Below, one piece after another: positions 15,407 through 24,475 of a stretch of 64,000 nt of DNA. This DNA is from Paractinoplanes aksuensis. GTDB taxonomy: Bacteria > Actinomycetota > Actinomycetes > Mycobacteriales > Micromonosporaceae. Position numbers and translations under genes: made by a program. Within the stretch, counting starts at the first letter, position 1. Each line of letters begins with the position of its first letter. The stretch lies in contig NZ_JAMYJR010000029.1 of the NCBI RefSeq assembly GCF_024137025.1, forward strand, positions 1-64,000, in the 5' to 3' direction. The notes under the pieces were generated by a model, which searched no databases, was not told the origin of the DNA, and saw nothing but the letters and a program-made list of their open reading frames with translations.

Positions 15407-17494
15407 TCAGGTCGCGTACACCTCCACGGCTGAGAGCTGGCCGGCGGGCCAGCCGCTGTTGGCAGTCACGGTGACCCGGACAAAGCGCGCCTGGGTCGAG
15501 GAGCCGCTGACCGTCACCGTGTTGCCGGCGGCCGGGTCGAAGGCTCGGGCCGCGGCGGCCGCGAAGGTCGTGAACGAGGTGCCGTTCGTGCTGGTGGCGA
15601 CGGCGATCGTCTGCGAGCGCGAGCCCCAGCCGGGCGGCAGCTTGAGGGCGACCCGGCCCACCGCGGTCGTCGCGCCGAGGTCGACCTGGATCCACTGCGG
15701 GAAGGCGTTGTTCGTGCTCTCCCAATACGTTCCGGCCTCGCCATCCACGACATTTCCCGGCGCGTACGACTGGGTGTGGCCACTCGAGGAGGCCGGCTTG
15801 CCCCGGGCGAGGTCGCCGGCCGGTGGCGGTGGCGTGCTTTCCGCGTACGCCTGTAGTTGCGCGAGCTGAGCCGCCGGCCACCCGGTGTTGGCCGCGAAGC
15901 TCAGCCGAAGGTAACGAACCGTGGCATTCGACAGCGTGACTGTCGAAGTGTTCCCGGAGGCCGGATCGAACACATAACCGGCCGGCCCGGCCAGCGTGGT
16001 GAAGGTCGTGCCATTCGTGCTGCCCTGCACCGTCAGGGTCTGCGTGCGCCGCTCCCAACCCGCAGGCAGCCGCAGCACGAGCCGGTTGACCGCGTGCCCG
16101 GCGCCCAGGTCGACCTGGAACCACTGCGGCAACGCGCCCGAGCTCTCCCAGTAGGTCGAGGTGCTGGCATCGACCGCGTTAACCGCCGCGTACGGGCCGT
16201 TGACGCTGCTCGCGGTGGCCGGCTTGCCCGCGGCGAGGTCGCCGGTGGGCGGCGGGGGAGTGCCGGTGACGGGCGGGGTCGGCCGGACGGCGGTGAGGGC
16301 GAGCTGGCCCTTCAACATCCGGCCGCCGTCCTGAGTGATGCGCAGGTAGTAGTCGGACGAGCAGAACGTGCCGTCCTCGTCGAGCGGCCGGATCCCGCTG
16401 CCGGCCGGGACCGAGGCGGCCGTCTCGGCGGTCTTGGCGATCTGGTTGCCCTCGTTGAACTCGTCGAACATCGACACGTAGAGGCCCTGAGCGCCCAGTT
16501 TGATCATGTTGTAGAGGCTGCGCCAGTAGAAGTCGCCGTGGTGGCGGGCGCCGGTCGAGAGATCACCCGGCAGCACACAGGGCTGATAATCGATCCCGTA
16601 CGCGTTGCAGTCGGCCTGATCGGCCGTGTTCACATTGGCCAGGAACCAGTCGAGCCCGTCGAGTGTGCCGGTCCGCCCGACCATCCACGGCGAGATCATG
16701 TTGAACGCGTGGTAGACGTCGGAAAAGCCGGTCCGGCTGTCGTTCTTGCCCTCGCGCCAGTACGTGGGCACGCCGCCGATGACGTAGCAGCCCTGGGCCT
16801 TGAACCAGTTCACGACGTCGAGGCACGGGCCCGGGGCGAACGGGCGGGCGTCGTCGGAGAAGCCGAAACCCCAGATGCAGACGACCGGCTTGCCGTTCTG
16901 CCGGGCATACGCGGACGACGCCGTGTGACTCGACATCCTGGCTGTCCAATCGGCCTTGATCTCGCTCTGCATCGCCGTCCAGCTCGTGACGTCGTACATG
17001 ACGTAGAACTTGCGGCCGGTGGCCTCGGCCGCCGCCCGCACCTTGACCGTCATGGCGTCGCGGGTCGGGCCCTCGTCGCCCATCGGGTTGAAGCGCTGCA
17101 GCGCGGCCGTGTCGATGCCGTACGTACGCATCCACTGGAAGTGCGTGTCGACTGTCTGCTGGTCATACGAAGAGAACAAAGTCGCAGGTCGGCCGTCACC
17201 GAGGTTCGGGTACGCCGTGGGGTAGGCGTGGGTGAAGTCGCGCATGTCGGGCCACGACACGATCGTCGTGTTGGTCGGCGAGGGCGGCTGGAAGCGGTCA
17301 CGGCTCCAGTGCCACCAGCCGCCGATCGGCGCACCGTCGCCCGGGCACGAGAACCAGCCCTGATAGCCAACGCTGATCTTGCCGACGACGTCCCCCGGCG
17401 GCGACGCCGCCGAGGCCGGACCGGGTCTGGCGAGTAACGCGGCCGCCGAGCCGAGGGCCGCTGTGGACAGAAGGGTGCGACGCGAGACGGGCAT
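15407..17494 (-). CDS. Exported GH99/GH71-like glycosidase with two F5/8-C (discoidin) domains
   Basis: A 695-aa secreted enzyme. The start has AGGAG upstream and the N-terminus is a Tat signal (SRRTLLSTAALG, cleavage after about residue 28). Residues about 35-395 resemble the GH99/GH71-like barrel found in actinobacteria, with KISVGYQGWFSCPGD at the start and the acidic cluster MFDEFNEGNQI late in the barrel. Two Pro-rich linkers lead to two galactose-binding-like F5/8-C (CBM32-like) domains, at 418-559 and 560-695, each with GK-P-A-S start and YWES...PQW-QVDLG core. The target is probably an alpha-mannan or similar polysaccharide; this is inference from the family. Confidence 0.85.
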   Translation of the reverse strand: MPVSRRTLLSTAALGSAAALLARPGPASAASPPGDVVGKISVGYQGWFSCPGDGAPIGGWWHWSRDRFQPPSPTNTTIVSWPDMRDFTHAYPTAYPNLGDGRPATLFSSYDQQTVDTHFQWMRTYGIDTAALQRFNPMGDEGPTRDAMTVKVRAAAEATGRKFYVMYDVTSWTAMQSEIKADWTARMSSHTASSAYARQNGKPVVCIWGFGFSDDARPFAPGPCLDVVNWFKAQGCYVIGGVPTYWREGKNDSRTGFSDVYHAFNMISPWMVGRTGTLDGLDWFLANVNTADQADCNAYGIDYQPCVLPGDLSTGARHHGDFYWRSLYNMIKLGAQGLYVSMFDEFNEGNQIAKTAETAASVPAGSGIRPLDEDGTFCSSDYYLRITQDGGRMLKGQLALTAVRPTPPVTGTPPPPTGDLAAGKPATASSVNGPYAAVNAVDASTSTYWESSGALPQWFQVDLGAGHAVNRLVLRLPAGWERRTQTLTVQGSTNGTTFTTLAGPAGYVFDPASGNTSTVTLSNATVRYLRLSFAANTGWPAAQLAQLQAYAESTPPPPAGDLARGKPASSSGHTQSYAPGNVVDGEAGTYWESTNNAFPQWIQVDLGATTAVGRVALKLPPGWGSRSQTIAVATSTNGTSFTTFAAAAARAFDPAAGNTVTVSGSSTQARFVRVTVTANSGWPAGQLSAVEVYAT

Positions 17495-17610
17495 GGGGAA
17501 CTCCTGTCGATCCGGGGGATGCGGGGAACGGATCGACGGTCATCGTGACAGTTCCGTTCACGAGAACGCAATACTTGAACCATCGCCTGAAATAATGCGA
17601 CCGTTAGTCG

Positions 17611-17895
17611 ATGCTCGCTAATCGATTCGCGGTCCGATGGATCGACTCGGCGGTGCCAGGGGCTTTGGTCCCGGGTGGACGGGCACTGACGCTCTGCCCT
17701 CGACGGCCGCGGCTGCTCGAGATGGCCCGCGACGCCGAACTGCTCGTGGTGGGCAATCCCGGCCGGAGCGGCCTGGCCGCCCTCCGGCCGGACTCCCTGA
17801 GCCGCCGCATCGCTACCCATGCCCCCGGCTCGGTAGTCCTGGTGCGCGCCCACTCGGCCCCCGAGCAGGTGAGCCGGGAGCACAGCCGGTGCTGA
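17611..17895 (+). pseudogene. Universal stress protein, C-terminal remnant
   Basis: Only the last about 55 residues of a UspA-fold protein remain: ARDAELLVVGNPGRSGL (normally the G-x2-G-x9-G(S/T) nucleotide loop) followed by SLSRRIATHAPGSVVLVRA. Residues before about 30 do not match the family, and the ATP-loop spacing is altered. The fragment adjoins a CBS-BON protein; Usp and CBS genes often occur together in redox or dormancy loci, which supports a local deletion. Confidence 0.6.
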
Positions 17896-17902
17896 TCCCC
17901 GG

Positions 17903-18499
17903 TTATGAGGGCTCGATCCGCACGTCGGCGACGCCGGGGACGGTTCGGGCCAGGACGGCCGCGATTTCTCGTTCGGTGGAGTCGGTGAAGGCGCCCGACA
18001 CCGTGGCCGCGCCCTGGTGGACCGTGGCCGTCCAGCGGCCCCGGGCGTACTCGTCGAGGCGATGTTGCACCTCGCGGACCAGGGTCTCGTCGGTGCGGAC
18101 CATCGCGCGCAGAATGTCGCGGCGGCTGACTATGCCGACCAGGACGTCGTTGTCCAGCACAGGCATGCTGCGGACGTCGTACATCAGCATCGTCTCGGCG
18201 ACCTCGGCCAGGTCGGCGTCGGGCCGGGTGGTGATCGGGGAGCGTGACATCACCTCGGCCACCTGACCGGGGCGGATGGCCGGGGCCGCGGGCCGGCGAC
18301 TCAGCTGGGCCGTCGGGTCGGCCGGCACCCGGCGCCACAGCAGGTCGCCCTCGCTGACGATGCCGACCAGGTGGCCCGAACCGTCCACCACCGGCAGCGC
18401 CGTCACCGCGCGGGCGGCCATCAGCGCCGCCGCGTCCTCGACCGGGGCGCCGGGCTCGACAGTGTGCACGGGGCTGCTCATGATGTCCTTGGCTCGCAC
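17903..18499 (-). CDS. CBS-domain pair with C-terminal BON domain
   Basis: A 198-aa cytoplasmic protein. Two CBS motifs bind adenine nucleotides: about 4-60 (AKDIMSSPVHTVEPGA to LVGIVSEGDLLWR) and about 80-138 (AEVMSRSPITTRPDAD to GIVSRRDILRAM). A BON domain follows at about 140-198 (VREVQHRLDEY to VRIEPS). The start is taken at one of two adjacent GTG codons (18502/18499); a longer frame would run into the divergent lycopene cyclase gene. Family members respond to energy state, but no target is shown. Confidence 0.88.
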   Translation of the reverse strand: MRAKDIMSSPVHTVEPGAPVEDAAALMAARAVTALPVVDGSGHLVGIVSEGDLLWRRVPADPTAQLSRRPAAPAIRPGQVAEVMSRSPITTRPDADLAEVAETMLMYDVRSMPVLDNDVLVGIVSRRDILRAMVRTDETLVREVQHRLDEYARGRWTATVHQGAATVSGAFTDSTEREIAAVLARTVPGVADVRIEPS

Positions 18500-18573
18500 C
18501 ACTTCAGCATCGCGCTTGGCGGCCGCGTGGGGCAGAGGCCGAAGTCCCGCGGTCGCATGACAGGCTGGGCCGT

Positions 18574-19737
18574 GTGAGCGCACCCGTGGACGTGGACCTG
18601 GCCCTGGTCGGAGGGGGTGGCGCGGCCTCGCTCGTCCTGGCCGCGCTGGGCCGGTACAACCCGGGCGTACGAGTGGCGATCGTCGACCCGGTGCACAAGC
18701 GCGGTCAGGATCGTACCTGGGCGTTCTGGGGCACTCCGGGCACGTTCCTCGACCCGCTGCTGAGCGCGACCTGGTCCGAGGCTGACGTCGTGACCCCGGC
18801 CGGCCGCCGGGTGCTGCCGCTCCAGCCGCTGCGGTACGCGATGTTGCGCTCGGCGCCCCTCTACGAGCTCGCCGGTCAGGCCGAGAAACTGCTTTCCGCC
18901 GTACGGGTCACCGAGCGCGCCGAGCAGGCCGTCGACGACGGTTCGCGGGTGGTGATCAGCGGGCCCGACGGCGAGCCCCTGGTCCGCGCGGCCTGGGCGC
19001 TCGACTCGCGCCCGCGTCCACCTCGGCGGCCCGGGCGCACGAGCTGGCTGCAGCACTTCCGGGGCTGGTGGCTGGAGTCGGACCGCCCGGTGTTCGACCC
19101 CGGCCGGGCCGTGCTGATGGACTTCCGCACGCCCCAACCGGCCCGCGGAGTGTCGTTCGGTTACGTGCTGCCGGTCAGCGACCGGTTCGCGCTCGTCGAG
19201 TACACCGAGTTCTCCCCGGCCGTGCTCAGCAGCGACGAGTACGACGCGGCGCTGCGCGGCTACGCCGACCTGCTCGGCCTCGACCTGGGCGAACTGCGGG
19301 TGCGCGAGATCGAGGACGGCGTCATCCCGATGACCGACGGGCCGTTCGACCCGCACCCGTCGCCGCGCGTGGTACGCCTCGGCACCGCGGGCGGCGCGAC
19401 CCGGCCGTCGACCGGGTTCACGTTCTCGGCCATGGCCCGCCAGGCCGACGACATCGCGCAAGCGGTCGCCGCCGGTCGCCCGCCCGTGCCGTCCCCGCCG
19501 TACCCGGCCCGGCACCTCTGGATGGACGCCGTGCAGTTGCGCGCGCTCGACCGGGGCCTGGTCGACGGGGTCGCGTTCTTCGACCGCCTGTTCGCCCGCA
19601 ACCCGGCCGAGCGGGTGCTGCGCTTCCTCGACGGCACCACGACCCTGCGCGAGGACCTGACACTGATGTCGTCGACCCCGCTCCTGCCCATGACTCGAGC
19701 CGCCTTCGGCGACGCGATCGGCCGCCTACGGCGCTGA
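18574..19737 (+). CDS. crtY: Lycopene beta-cyclase, CrtY type
   Basis: A 387-aa flavoprotein that cyclises the ends of lycopene to beta-ionone rings in carotenoid synthesis. The N-terminal dinucleotide fold reads LALVGGGGAASLVLAALGR, followed by RTWAFWGTPG, the bacterial CrtY W-x-F-W block. The C-terminal LGTAGGATRPSTGFTFSAM is the conserved CrtY motif. Size fits the family (about 380-400). No phytoene synthase or desaturase gene lies in this window, so the enzyme is separated from the usual crt cluster. It starts at a GTG, divergent from the CBS-BON gene. Confidence 0.9.
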   Translation: MSAPVDVDLALVGGGGAASLVLAALGRYNPGVRVAIVDPVHKRGQDRTWAFWGTPGTFLDPLLSATWSEADVVTPAGRRVLPLQPLRYAMLRSAPLYELAGQAEKLLSAVRVTERAEQAVDDGSRVVISGPDGEPLVRAAWALDSRPRPPRRPGRTSWLQHFRGWWLESDRPVFDPGRAVLMDFRTPQPARGVSFGYVLPVSDRFALVEYTEFSPAVLSSDEYDAALRGYADLLGLDLGELRVREIEDGVIPMTDGPFDPHPSPRVVRLGTAGGATRPSTGFTFSAMARQADDIAQAVAAGRPPVPSPPYPARHLWMDAVQLRALDRGLVDGVAFFDRLFARNPAERVLRFLDGTTTLREDLTLMSSTPLLPMTRAAFGDAIGRLRR

Positions 19738-19745
19738 TGCCGTGG

Positions 19746-20561
19746 TCAGCCGGTCAGGCCGACGGCGGTGAGGCTGGACTGCCACAGGCGGGCGGCTCGG
19801 GCCGGGCTGGTCGAGCGCGGACTGGCCCGGAAAGGCGCCCGCCAGGCGAAGTAGCCACCCGGAACGAGGGCCGCCGGCTCGGTGGCCAGCCAGGTCAGCG
19901 TGTCGGCGCCTTCGTCCGGACCGCGGAAGAGCAGCCGGGCCACACTGAAAGCCGGGCTGGTGCTGCCGAACCCGCTGCGGATCAGGCCCGGGAAGTAGGC
20001 CGTCGGCACGATCCCGTACGACGCCCAGCGCCGGGCGGCCTCGATCGTGAACAGGATGTTGGCCTGTTTGCTCGCCCCGTAGGCCAGCCAGCGCAACTGC
20101 TGCCGCCGACCGGGCCGATCCACGTCCAGCGCACCCCACGCCTCCGCCGCCGAAGCGGTGGTGATGATCCGAGCGGGAGCCGCAGCCCGCAGCCGATCGA
20201 GCAGCAGATGCGTCAGCAGGAAGCCGCCCAGATGGTTGATCTGCATCGTCGGGTCGAGGCCGTCCACCGTCAGCCGGCGTGCGCCCGCCAGCCTTCCCGC
20301 ATTGTTGGCCAGCACGTGAATCTGTTCGTGCTCGGCCGCTATCCGCTCACCGGCAGCGCGCACTTCATCGAGTACGGCGAAATCCGCCCGATAGGTCGGC
20401 GGCGTGCTCCCACCCGCCGCGCGCACCTCGTCCGCCGCCGCCGCGAGCCGCCCCGGGTCGCGACCCAGCAGGATCACCCGATCCCCACGGCGAGCCAGGG
20501 CCACGGCGGCCGCCCGGCCGATCCCCGAGCTGGCGCCGGTCACGACCACGGTTCGAGGCAT
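19746..20561 (-). CDS. Short-chain dehydrogenase, retinol-dehydrogenase-like
   Basis: A 271-aa NAD(P)-dependent SDR. The cofactor motif TGASSGIG is at residues 8-15, the structural NNAG at about 91, and the catalytic pair in YGASKQAN, with the preceding Ser region TTASAA. The C-terminal extension with a Trp-rich segment resembles the retinol dehydrogenase/WWOX-like SDRs. It follows the lycopene cyclase gene convergently, but there is no direct evidence for a carotenoid substrate. Confidence 0.9.
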   Translation of the reverse strand: MPRTVVVTGASSGIGRAAAVALARRGDRVILLGRDPGRLAAAADEVRAAGGSTPPTYRADFAVLDEVRAAGERIAAEHEQIHVLANNAGRLAGARRLTVDGLDPTMQINHLGGFLLTHLLLDRLRAAAPARIITTASAAEAWGALDVDRPGRRQQLRWLAYGASKQANILFTIEAARRWASYGIVPTAYFPGLIRSGFGSTSPAFSVARLLFRGPDEGADTLTWLATEPAALVPGGYFAWRAPFRASPRSTSPARAARLWQSSLTAVGLTG

Positions 20562-20590
20562 GGGTCGACCCTATCGATCATGATGGAGGG

Positions 20591-21211
20591 GTGACGAGAC
20601 TTGCGGCGATCGCCGGGGCGCTGGCGGTGACCGCGGGCGCCGTCGTCATGTTGGTCGCGTTGGTCGCGCCGCCAGGCAGCTGGTGGGACGGCTATGTCAG
20701 CGAGGCCGGCACGGCCGGTCAGCCGTACGCCGTTCCGTACCGAACCGGTCTGGTCGTGCTCGCGGCGGGTGTGGCCCTGGTCGGCTGGGCGTTGCGCGAC
20801 CTGCGCCTGGTCGGCGGGAGCCTGTTGCTCTCGTCGGTGCTGGCCGCCACCTCGGGCCTCGTCGCGTGCAGCGACACGTGTCCGCTGCCGCCCTACGAGC
20901 CCGCCACCGCGGCCGACATCATCCACGCCTCGGCCAGCGTCCTCGGCATGATCGTGCTGGCCGGGGCGATGGCCGCCGTCTGGTGGGCGAACCCACGCCC
21001 CGCGCTGACCCGGCTGGCCGCCGTGGGGGTGGTGCTGATCGTCCCGGTCGGCGCGGCGCTCGGCCTGACCATGCTGTTCATCGGGCGCAGCGACTTCGGC
21101 GCCTACGTCGAGCGCCTCGCGCTGGTGATCGCGGTCGGCTGGCTGGTCGGCTCGGCCCTGGTCGTGGCGCTCAGCCCGGCCCGTCGACGAGTGCCCCGGC
21201 CGACGTCGTGA
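20591..21211 (+). CDS. DUF998-type membrane protein
   Basis: A 206-aa integral membrane protein with six hydrophobic stretches. The loop WWDGYVSEAGTAGQPYAVPY after the first helix and DIIHASASVLGM before the fourth match the DUF998 pattern. The start is the GTG at 20591 behind GGAGG; upstream in-frame ATGs run into TGA. The function of the family is unknown. The 3' end overlaps the convergent diguanylate cyclase gene by 41 bases. Confidence 0.8.
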   Translation: MTRLAAIAGALAVTAGAVVMLVALVAPPGSWWDGYVSEAGTAGQPYAVPYRTGLVVLAAGVALVGWALRDLRLVGGSLLLSSVLAATSGLVACSDTCPLPPYEPATAADIIHASASVLGMIVLAGAMAAVWWANPRPALTRLAAVGVVLIVPVGAALGLTMLFIGRSDFGAYVERLALVIAVGWLVGSALVVALSPARRRVPRPTS

Positions 21212-22772
21212 CCGCGATCGTGTAGCGGTTCTTGCCGGCCGCCTTGGCCGCGTACATCGCCTCGTCGGCCGCGTGGATCAGCTGCTCGGCGTCGGCCGGT
21301 CCGGCATCGGCCACGACCACCCCCACACTGCAGCTGATGGTCACCGGCTGGCCGTCGATGTCGAACGGCGCGCGCAGGCTGGTCACGATGCGCTCGGCGA
21401 ACGACGTCGCGGCCGGGGTGGCGGCCAGGATGGCGAACTCGTCGCCGCCCAGGCGGGCCACCGTGTCGCCGGTGCGGGCGCACTGGGACAGACGGCGGGC
21501 CACCTCGACCAGCAGGCGGTCGCCGGCGCTGTGGCCGAGGCCGTCGTTGACCGCCTTGAAGCCGTCCAGGTCGATGAAGAACACGGCCCGGGGCTGGTCG
21601 GGGGCGGCCTGGTCGATCCGTTCCCGGAACAGGGCCCGGTTGGGCAGGGAGGTCAGCGCGTCATGCATGGCCAGGTGGCGGAGCTCGTCCTCGCGGTCGA
21701 GGAGCCGGGCCTCGACGGTCTTGCGCCGTTCGATGTCGTGGCGCAGCAGGGCGGTCGCGTCGGCCACCCGCTTCAGGGCGCGGCGGCGGGAGTCGGCCAG
21801 CACCCCGGTCAGCAGGGTGACCAGCAGGCCGATGCCGAGGGTGGCCAGCGGCAGCCGGCGATCGGTGTCGCTGATCAGGCGCTCGGTCGGCTGGATGTTC
21901 AGCTGCCATTCGCGTTCGCCGACGACGACCGTGCGGACCCGGCGCAGGTCCGGATCGCGCAACGTGGCCGCGGACGTCTTCGTGGAGGCGACAGCGGTGG
22001 CGGGCGTTCCGCTCAGGTCGCTCAGCGTGACTTTGACGAGCTTTCCGGCGTACGTCTGAAGGGTTTCCTCGACGAAGTCGCCGCCCCGCATCGACAGGAA
22101 CATCCAGCCCAGAAATTCCCCGGCGGCCGGTGTGCCCGGGGTTCCGGTGACCGGCGCGGCCAGGACGAACGACTGCTGGCGGTGCGTGAGCGGCAGATCG
22201 CGGTCCTTCAGCAGGATGTACGGGTGACTGGCCGTGACCTGGCCGCTGGCGCGAGCGAAGCGCAGCGCGTCGGCCGGCTCGATGGCCTGGGTGATGTCCC
22301 GTCCGGCCGCGAACGGGATGTGGTCGAGGGAGCGGTTGAAGATGAGGTACTGGTGCTCGTAGGCGTCACCGACGGTCTGCAGCCGCAGATTTGTCGCACC
22401 GTGTCCTCGCCAGTAGCGCTGCACCTCGGCCGTCTCGTCGGCCCGGGCCGGCACGATGAACCCGACCATGCTGGCTCCGGGCAGCCGGGAGCGGCTCAGG
22501 CGCGAGGTGATGGCCTCGAAATCGGTGGCGTTGAACTGGGTCTGCGAGCCGACGGCCACCGCCATGTCGGCCAGGGTCTCGGTGTATCGGGCGGCCTCGT
22601 TGGCCACCGCGCGCTGGATGGCGTCGGCGTTGTGGTCCATCAGCAGCGAGGCTTGTTGCCGCTGCACCCGGGACACCCCGGCCATGGCCGCCACCGAGGC
22701 GGCCGTCCCGCCCACCAGCACGGCCAGGACCACGGCGATGCCGATCCAGCGGCTCAGGCCGGTTGCCTTCAT
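21171..22772 (-). CDS. Diguanylate cyclase with CHASE sensor domain
   Basis: A 533-aa membrane signalling protein that makes cyclic di-GMP. It has a first membrane helix at about 8-32, an extracytoplasmic CHASE-like domain at about 60-270 (MVGFIVPARADE, LIFNRSLDHIPFAAGRD), a second helix at about 305-325 and a GGDEF domain at about 365-525. The active-site loop is intact (RLGGDEFA), and the inhibitory I-site RTGD lies five residues before it, so product feedback is expected. The linker RRKTVEARLLDREDELRHLA is a coiled coil. The chosen ATG removes an upstream basic extension with no family match. Confidence 0.92.
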   Translation of the reverse strand: MKATGLSRWIGIAVVLAVLVGGTAASVAAMAGVSRVQRQQASLLMDHNADAIQRAVANEAARYTETLADMAVAVGSQTQFNATDFEAITSRLSRSRLPGASMVGFIVPARADETAEVQRYWRGHGATNLRLQTVGDAYEHQYLIFNRSLDHIPFAAGRDITQAIEPADALRFARASGQVTASHPYILLKDRDLPLTHRQQSFVLAAPVTGTPGTPAAGEFLGWMFLSMRGGDFVEETLQTYAGKLVKVTLSDLSGTPATAVASTKTSAATLRDPDLRRVRTVVVGEREWQLNIQPTERLISDTDRRLPLATLGIGLLVTLLTGVLADSRRRALKRVADATALLRHDIERRKTVEARLLDREDELRHLAMHDALTSLPNRALFRERIDQAAPDQPRAVFFIDLDGFKAVNDGLGHSAGDRLLVEVARRLSQCARTGDTVARLGGDEFAILAATPAATSFAERIVTSLRAPFDIDGQPVTISCSVGVVVADAGPADAEQLIHAADEAMYAAKAAGKNRYTIAVTTSAGALVDGPG

Positions 22773-22871
22773 GCGGGCGGTCCTCGGGGTCGCGGGCGGG
22801 CGTCCCCTACTTAATCGGCGGGAAGAACCGCCGTATGAGGGTGCCGCCCGTAGCGGCACCCTCGAAAACGG

Positions 22872-23804
22872 TCAGACCAGGCCGTTCTCCGTCAGCCAGG
22901 CCTTGGCCACGGACGCCGTGTCCTGCTTGTCGACCTGAACCTTGGCCAGCGTGGTGGTCAGGTTCTCGGTGGTCAGCTTGGCCGAGACGGCGTTGAGCGC
23001 GCCGCTCACGGTCGGGTTGTTGGCCGTCGTGCGGATGAGCGGGATGATGTTCTCGGCCAGGTACAGGCTCTTCGGGTCCTCGAGGACGACGAACTTGTTG
23101 ACCGTGATCGACGAGTCGGTGGAGAAGATGTTGCCGACCTGGATCTGACCCTTGACCAGCGCGTTGACGGTCAGCGGGCCACCGGCGTCGAGCGGCTTGA
23201 ACTCCTTGAACTTGACCCCGTAGACCGCCTCCAGGCCCTTGAGACCCTGGTAGCGCTCCTGCCACTCGGGGCCGGCGCCGATGACGAGGTCCTTGGCCAC
23301 CGGCTTGAGGTCCTCGATCGACTTGAGGCTGTACTTGGTCGCCGTCTCCTGGGTGACGGTGAGCGTGTCCTTGTCCTCGGCCGGGGACTGCTCGAGCACC
23401 TCGGTGCCCGCGGGCAGCACCTTCTTGAGCGCGCCCAGCACGTCCTCGGGCTTGCTCACACCCTCGGGCGCGCCACCCGGGGTCAGCGCCGACAGCAGGG
23501 CGCCGTTGTACTCGGGCAGCAGGTCGATCGAGCCGTCCTGCAGCGCCTTGAGGTAGAGCTCGCGGGCGCCGATGTTGAACTGCCGCTTGACCTGCACGCC
23601 CTTGGCCTCGATGGCCTGCGAGTAGATCTCGGCGAGCAGCTCGCTCTCGGCGAAGTTGGCCGAGCCGATGGTGATGGTGCCAGGGGCGGCGCTGCCGCCG
23701 CCGTTGTCGTTGGCCAGCGGGTCTTCGTCGGCGCCGCAGGCGGTGAGGGCAACGGTGAGAGCCAGGGCGGCTGTCACTGCGGTGAATCGACCGAAACGCA
23801 TCAT
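22872..23804 (-). CDS. Osmoprotectant ABC transporter, substrate-binding lipoprotein (OpuCC/ProX type)
   Basis: A 310-aa lipoprotein of the glycine-betaine/choline-binding class. The start at 23804 has AAAGG upstream; an alternative ATG at 23819 overlaps the permease stop codon. The lipobox is ALTACG. The mature part begins TITIGSANFAESELLAEIYS and contains ELYLKALQDGSIDLLPEYNG, both typical of OpuCC-like proteins that bind quaternary ammonium compounds in an aromatic box. It is the last gene of a four-gene operon. Confidence 0.92.
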   Translation of the reverse strand: MMRFGRFTAVTAALALTVALTACGADEDPLANDNGGGSAAPGTITIGSANFAESELLAEIYSQAIEAKGVQVKRQFNIGARELYLKALQDGSIDLLPEYNGALLSALTPGGAPEGVSKPEDVLGALKKVLPAGTEVLEQSPAEDKDTLTVTQETATKYSLKSIEDLKPVAKDLVIGAGPEWQERYQGLKGLEAVYGVKFKEFKPLDAGGPLTVNALVKGQIQVGNIFSTDSSITVNKFVVLEDPKSLYLAENIIPLIRTTANNPTVSGALNAVSAKLTTENLTTTLAKVQVDKQDTASVAKAWLTENGLV

Positions 23805-23815
23805 CAACGAACCTT

Positions 23816-24475
23816 TCATCGGGATACCCGGAGACCGGGCGAGACGATCCAGCGCTGTGCGAACGCCAGAACCAGATCGAGCAATACGGCCAGCACCGCG
23901 ACGACAATGGCGCCGGCCAGCACACGGGAGTAGTCGTTGACGGCCAGGCCGTCGATCAGCAGGCGGCCCAGGCCACCCAGGCCGACCGCGGCGGCCACCG
24001 TCGCCGTGGCCACCACCTGCAGGGCGGCGCTGCGGAAGCCGCTCATCAACACCGGCAGCGCCATCGGCAGCTCGACGCGGGTGAGCACCTGCCACGGCCG
24101 CATGCCGACCCCGCGGGCGGCGTCGACGACCCGCTGGTCGAGCGAGCGCAGACCGGCGTACGCGGAGGTCAGGATGGGCGGGATGACCAGGACGGTCAGG
24201 GCGATCAGCACCGGGAGCAGACCCAGCCCGAGCAGGGTCACCATCAGCATCAGCAGGCCCAGCGTCGGCAGCGAGCGCCCGGCGTTGCCGGCGTTGATGG
24301 CGATGAACGAGCCGCGGCCGGTGTGCCCGATGTAGAGGCCGATCGGCAACGCGATCACGGTGCCGATGGCCAGGGCCAGCACGACGTACCAGAGGTGGGA
24401 GAGCAGCAGCTGCGGGATGCTGCCCGAGGTGCCGAACTCCCAGTGCGCCGCGTCGAACAGGTAGTCGAGGTTCAT
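23816..24475 (-). CDS. Osmoprotectant ABC transporter permease (OpuCD-like)
   Basis: A 219-aa permease with five or six membrane helices. The start ATG at 24475 overlaps the stop codon of the preceding permease (ATGA). The EAA loop is DAARGVGMRPWQVLTRVELP, followed by the LMSGFRSAALQVVATATVAA segment conserved in ProW/OpuC permeases. It pairs with the other permease to form the pore of the importer. Confidence 0.92.
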   Translation of the reverse strand: MNLDYLFDAAHWEFGTSGSIPQLLLSHLWYVVLALAIGTVIALPIGLYIGHTGRGSFIAINAGNAGRSLPTLGLLMLMVTLLGLGLLPVLIALTVLVIPPILTSAYAGLRSLDQRVVDAARGVGMRPWQVLTRVELPMALPVLMSGFRSAALQVVATATVAAAVGLGGLGRLLIDGLAVNDYSRVLAGAIVVAVLAVLLDLVLAFAQRWIVSPGLRVSR

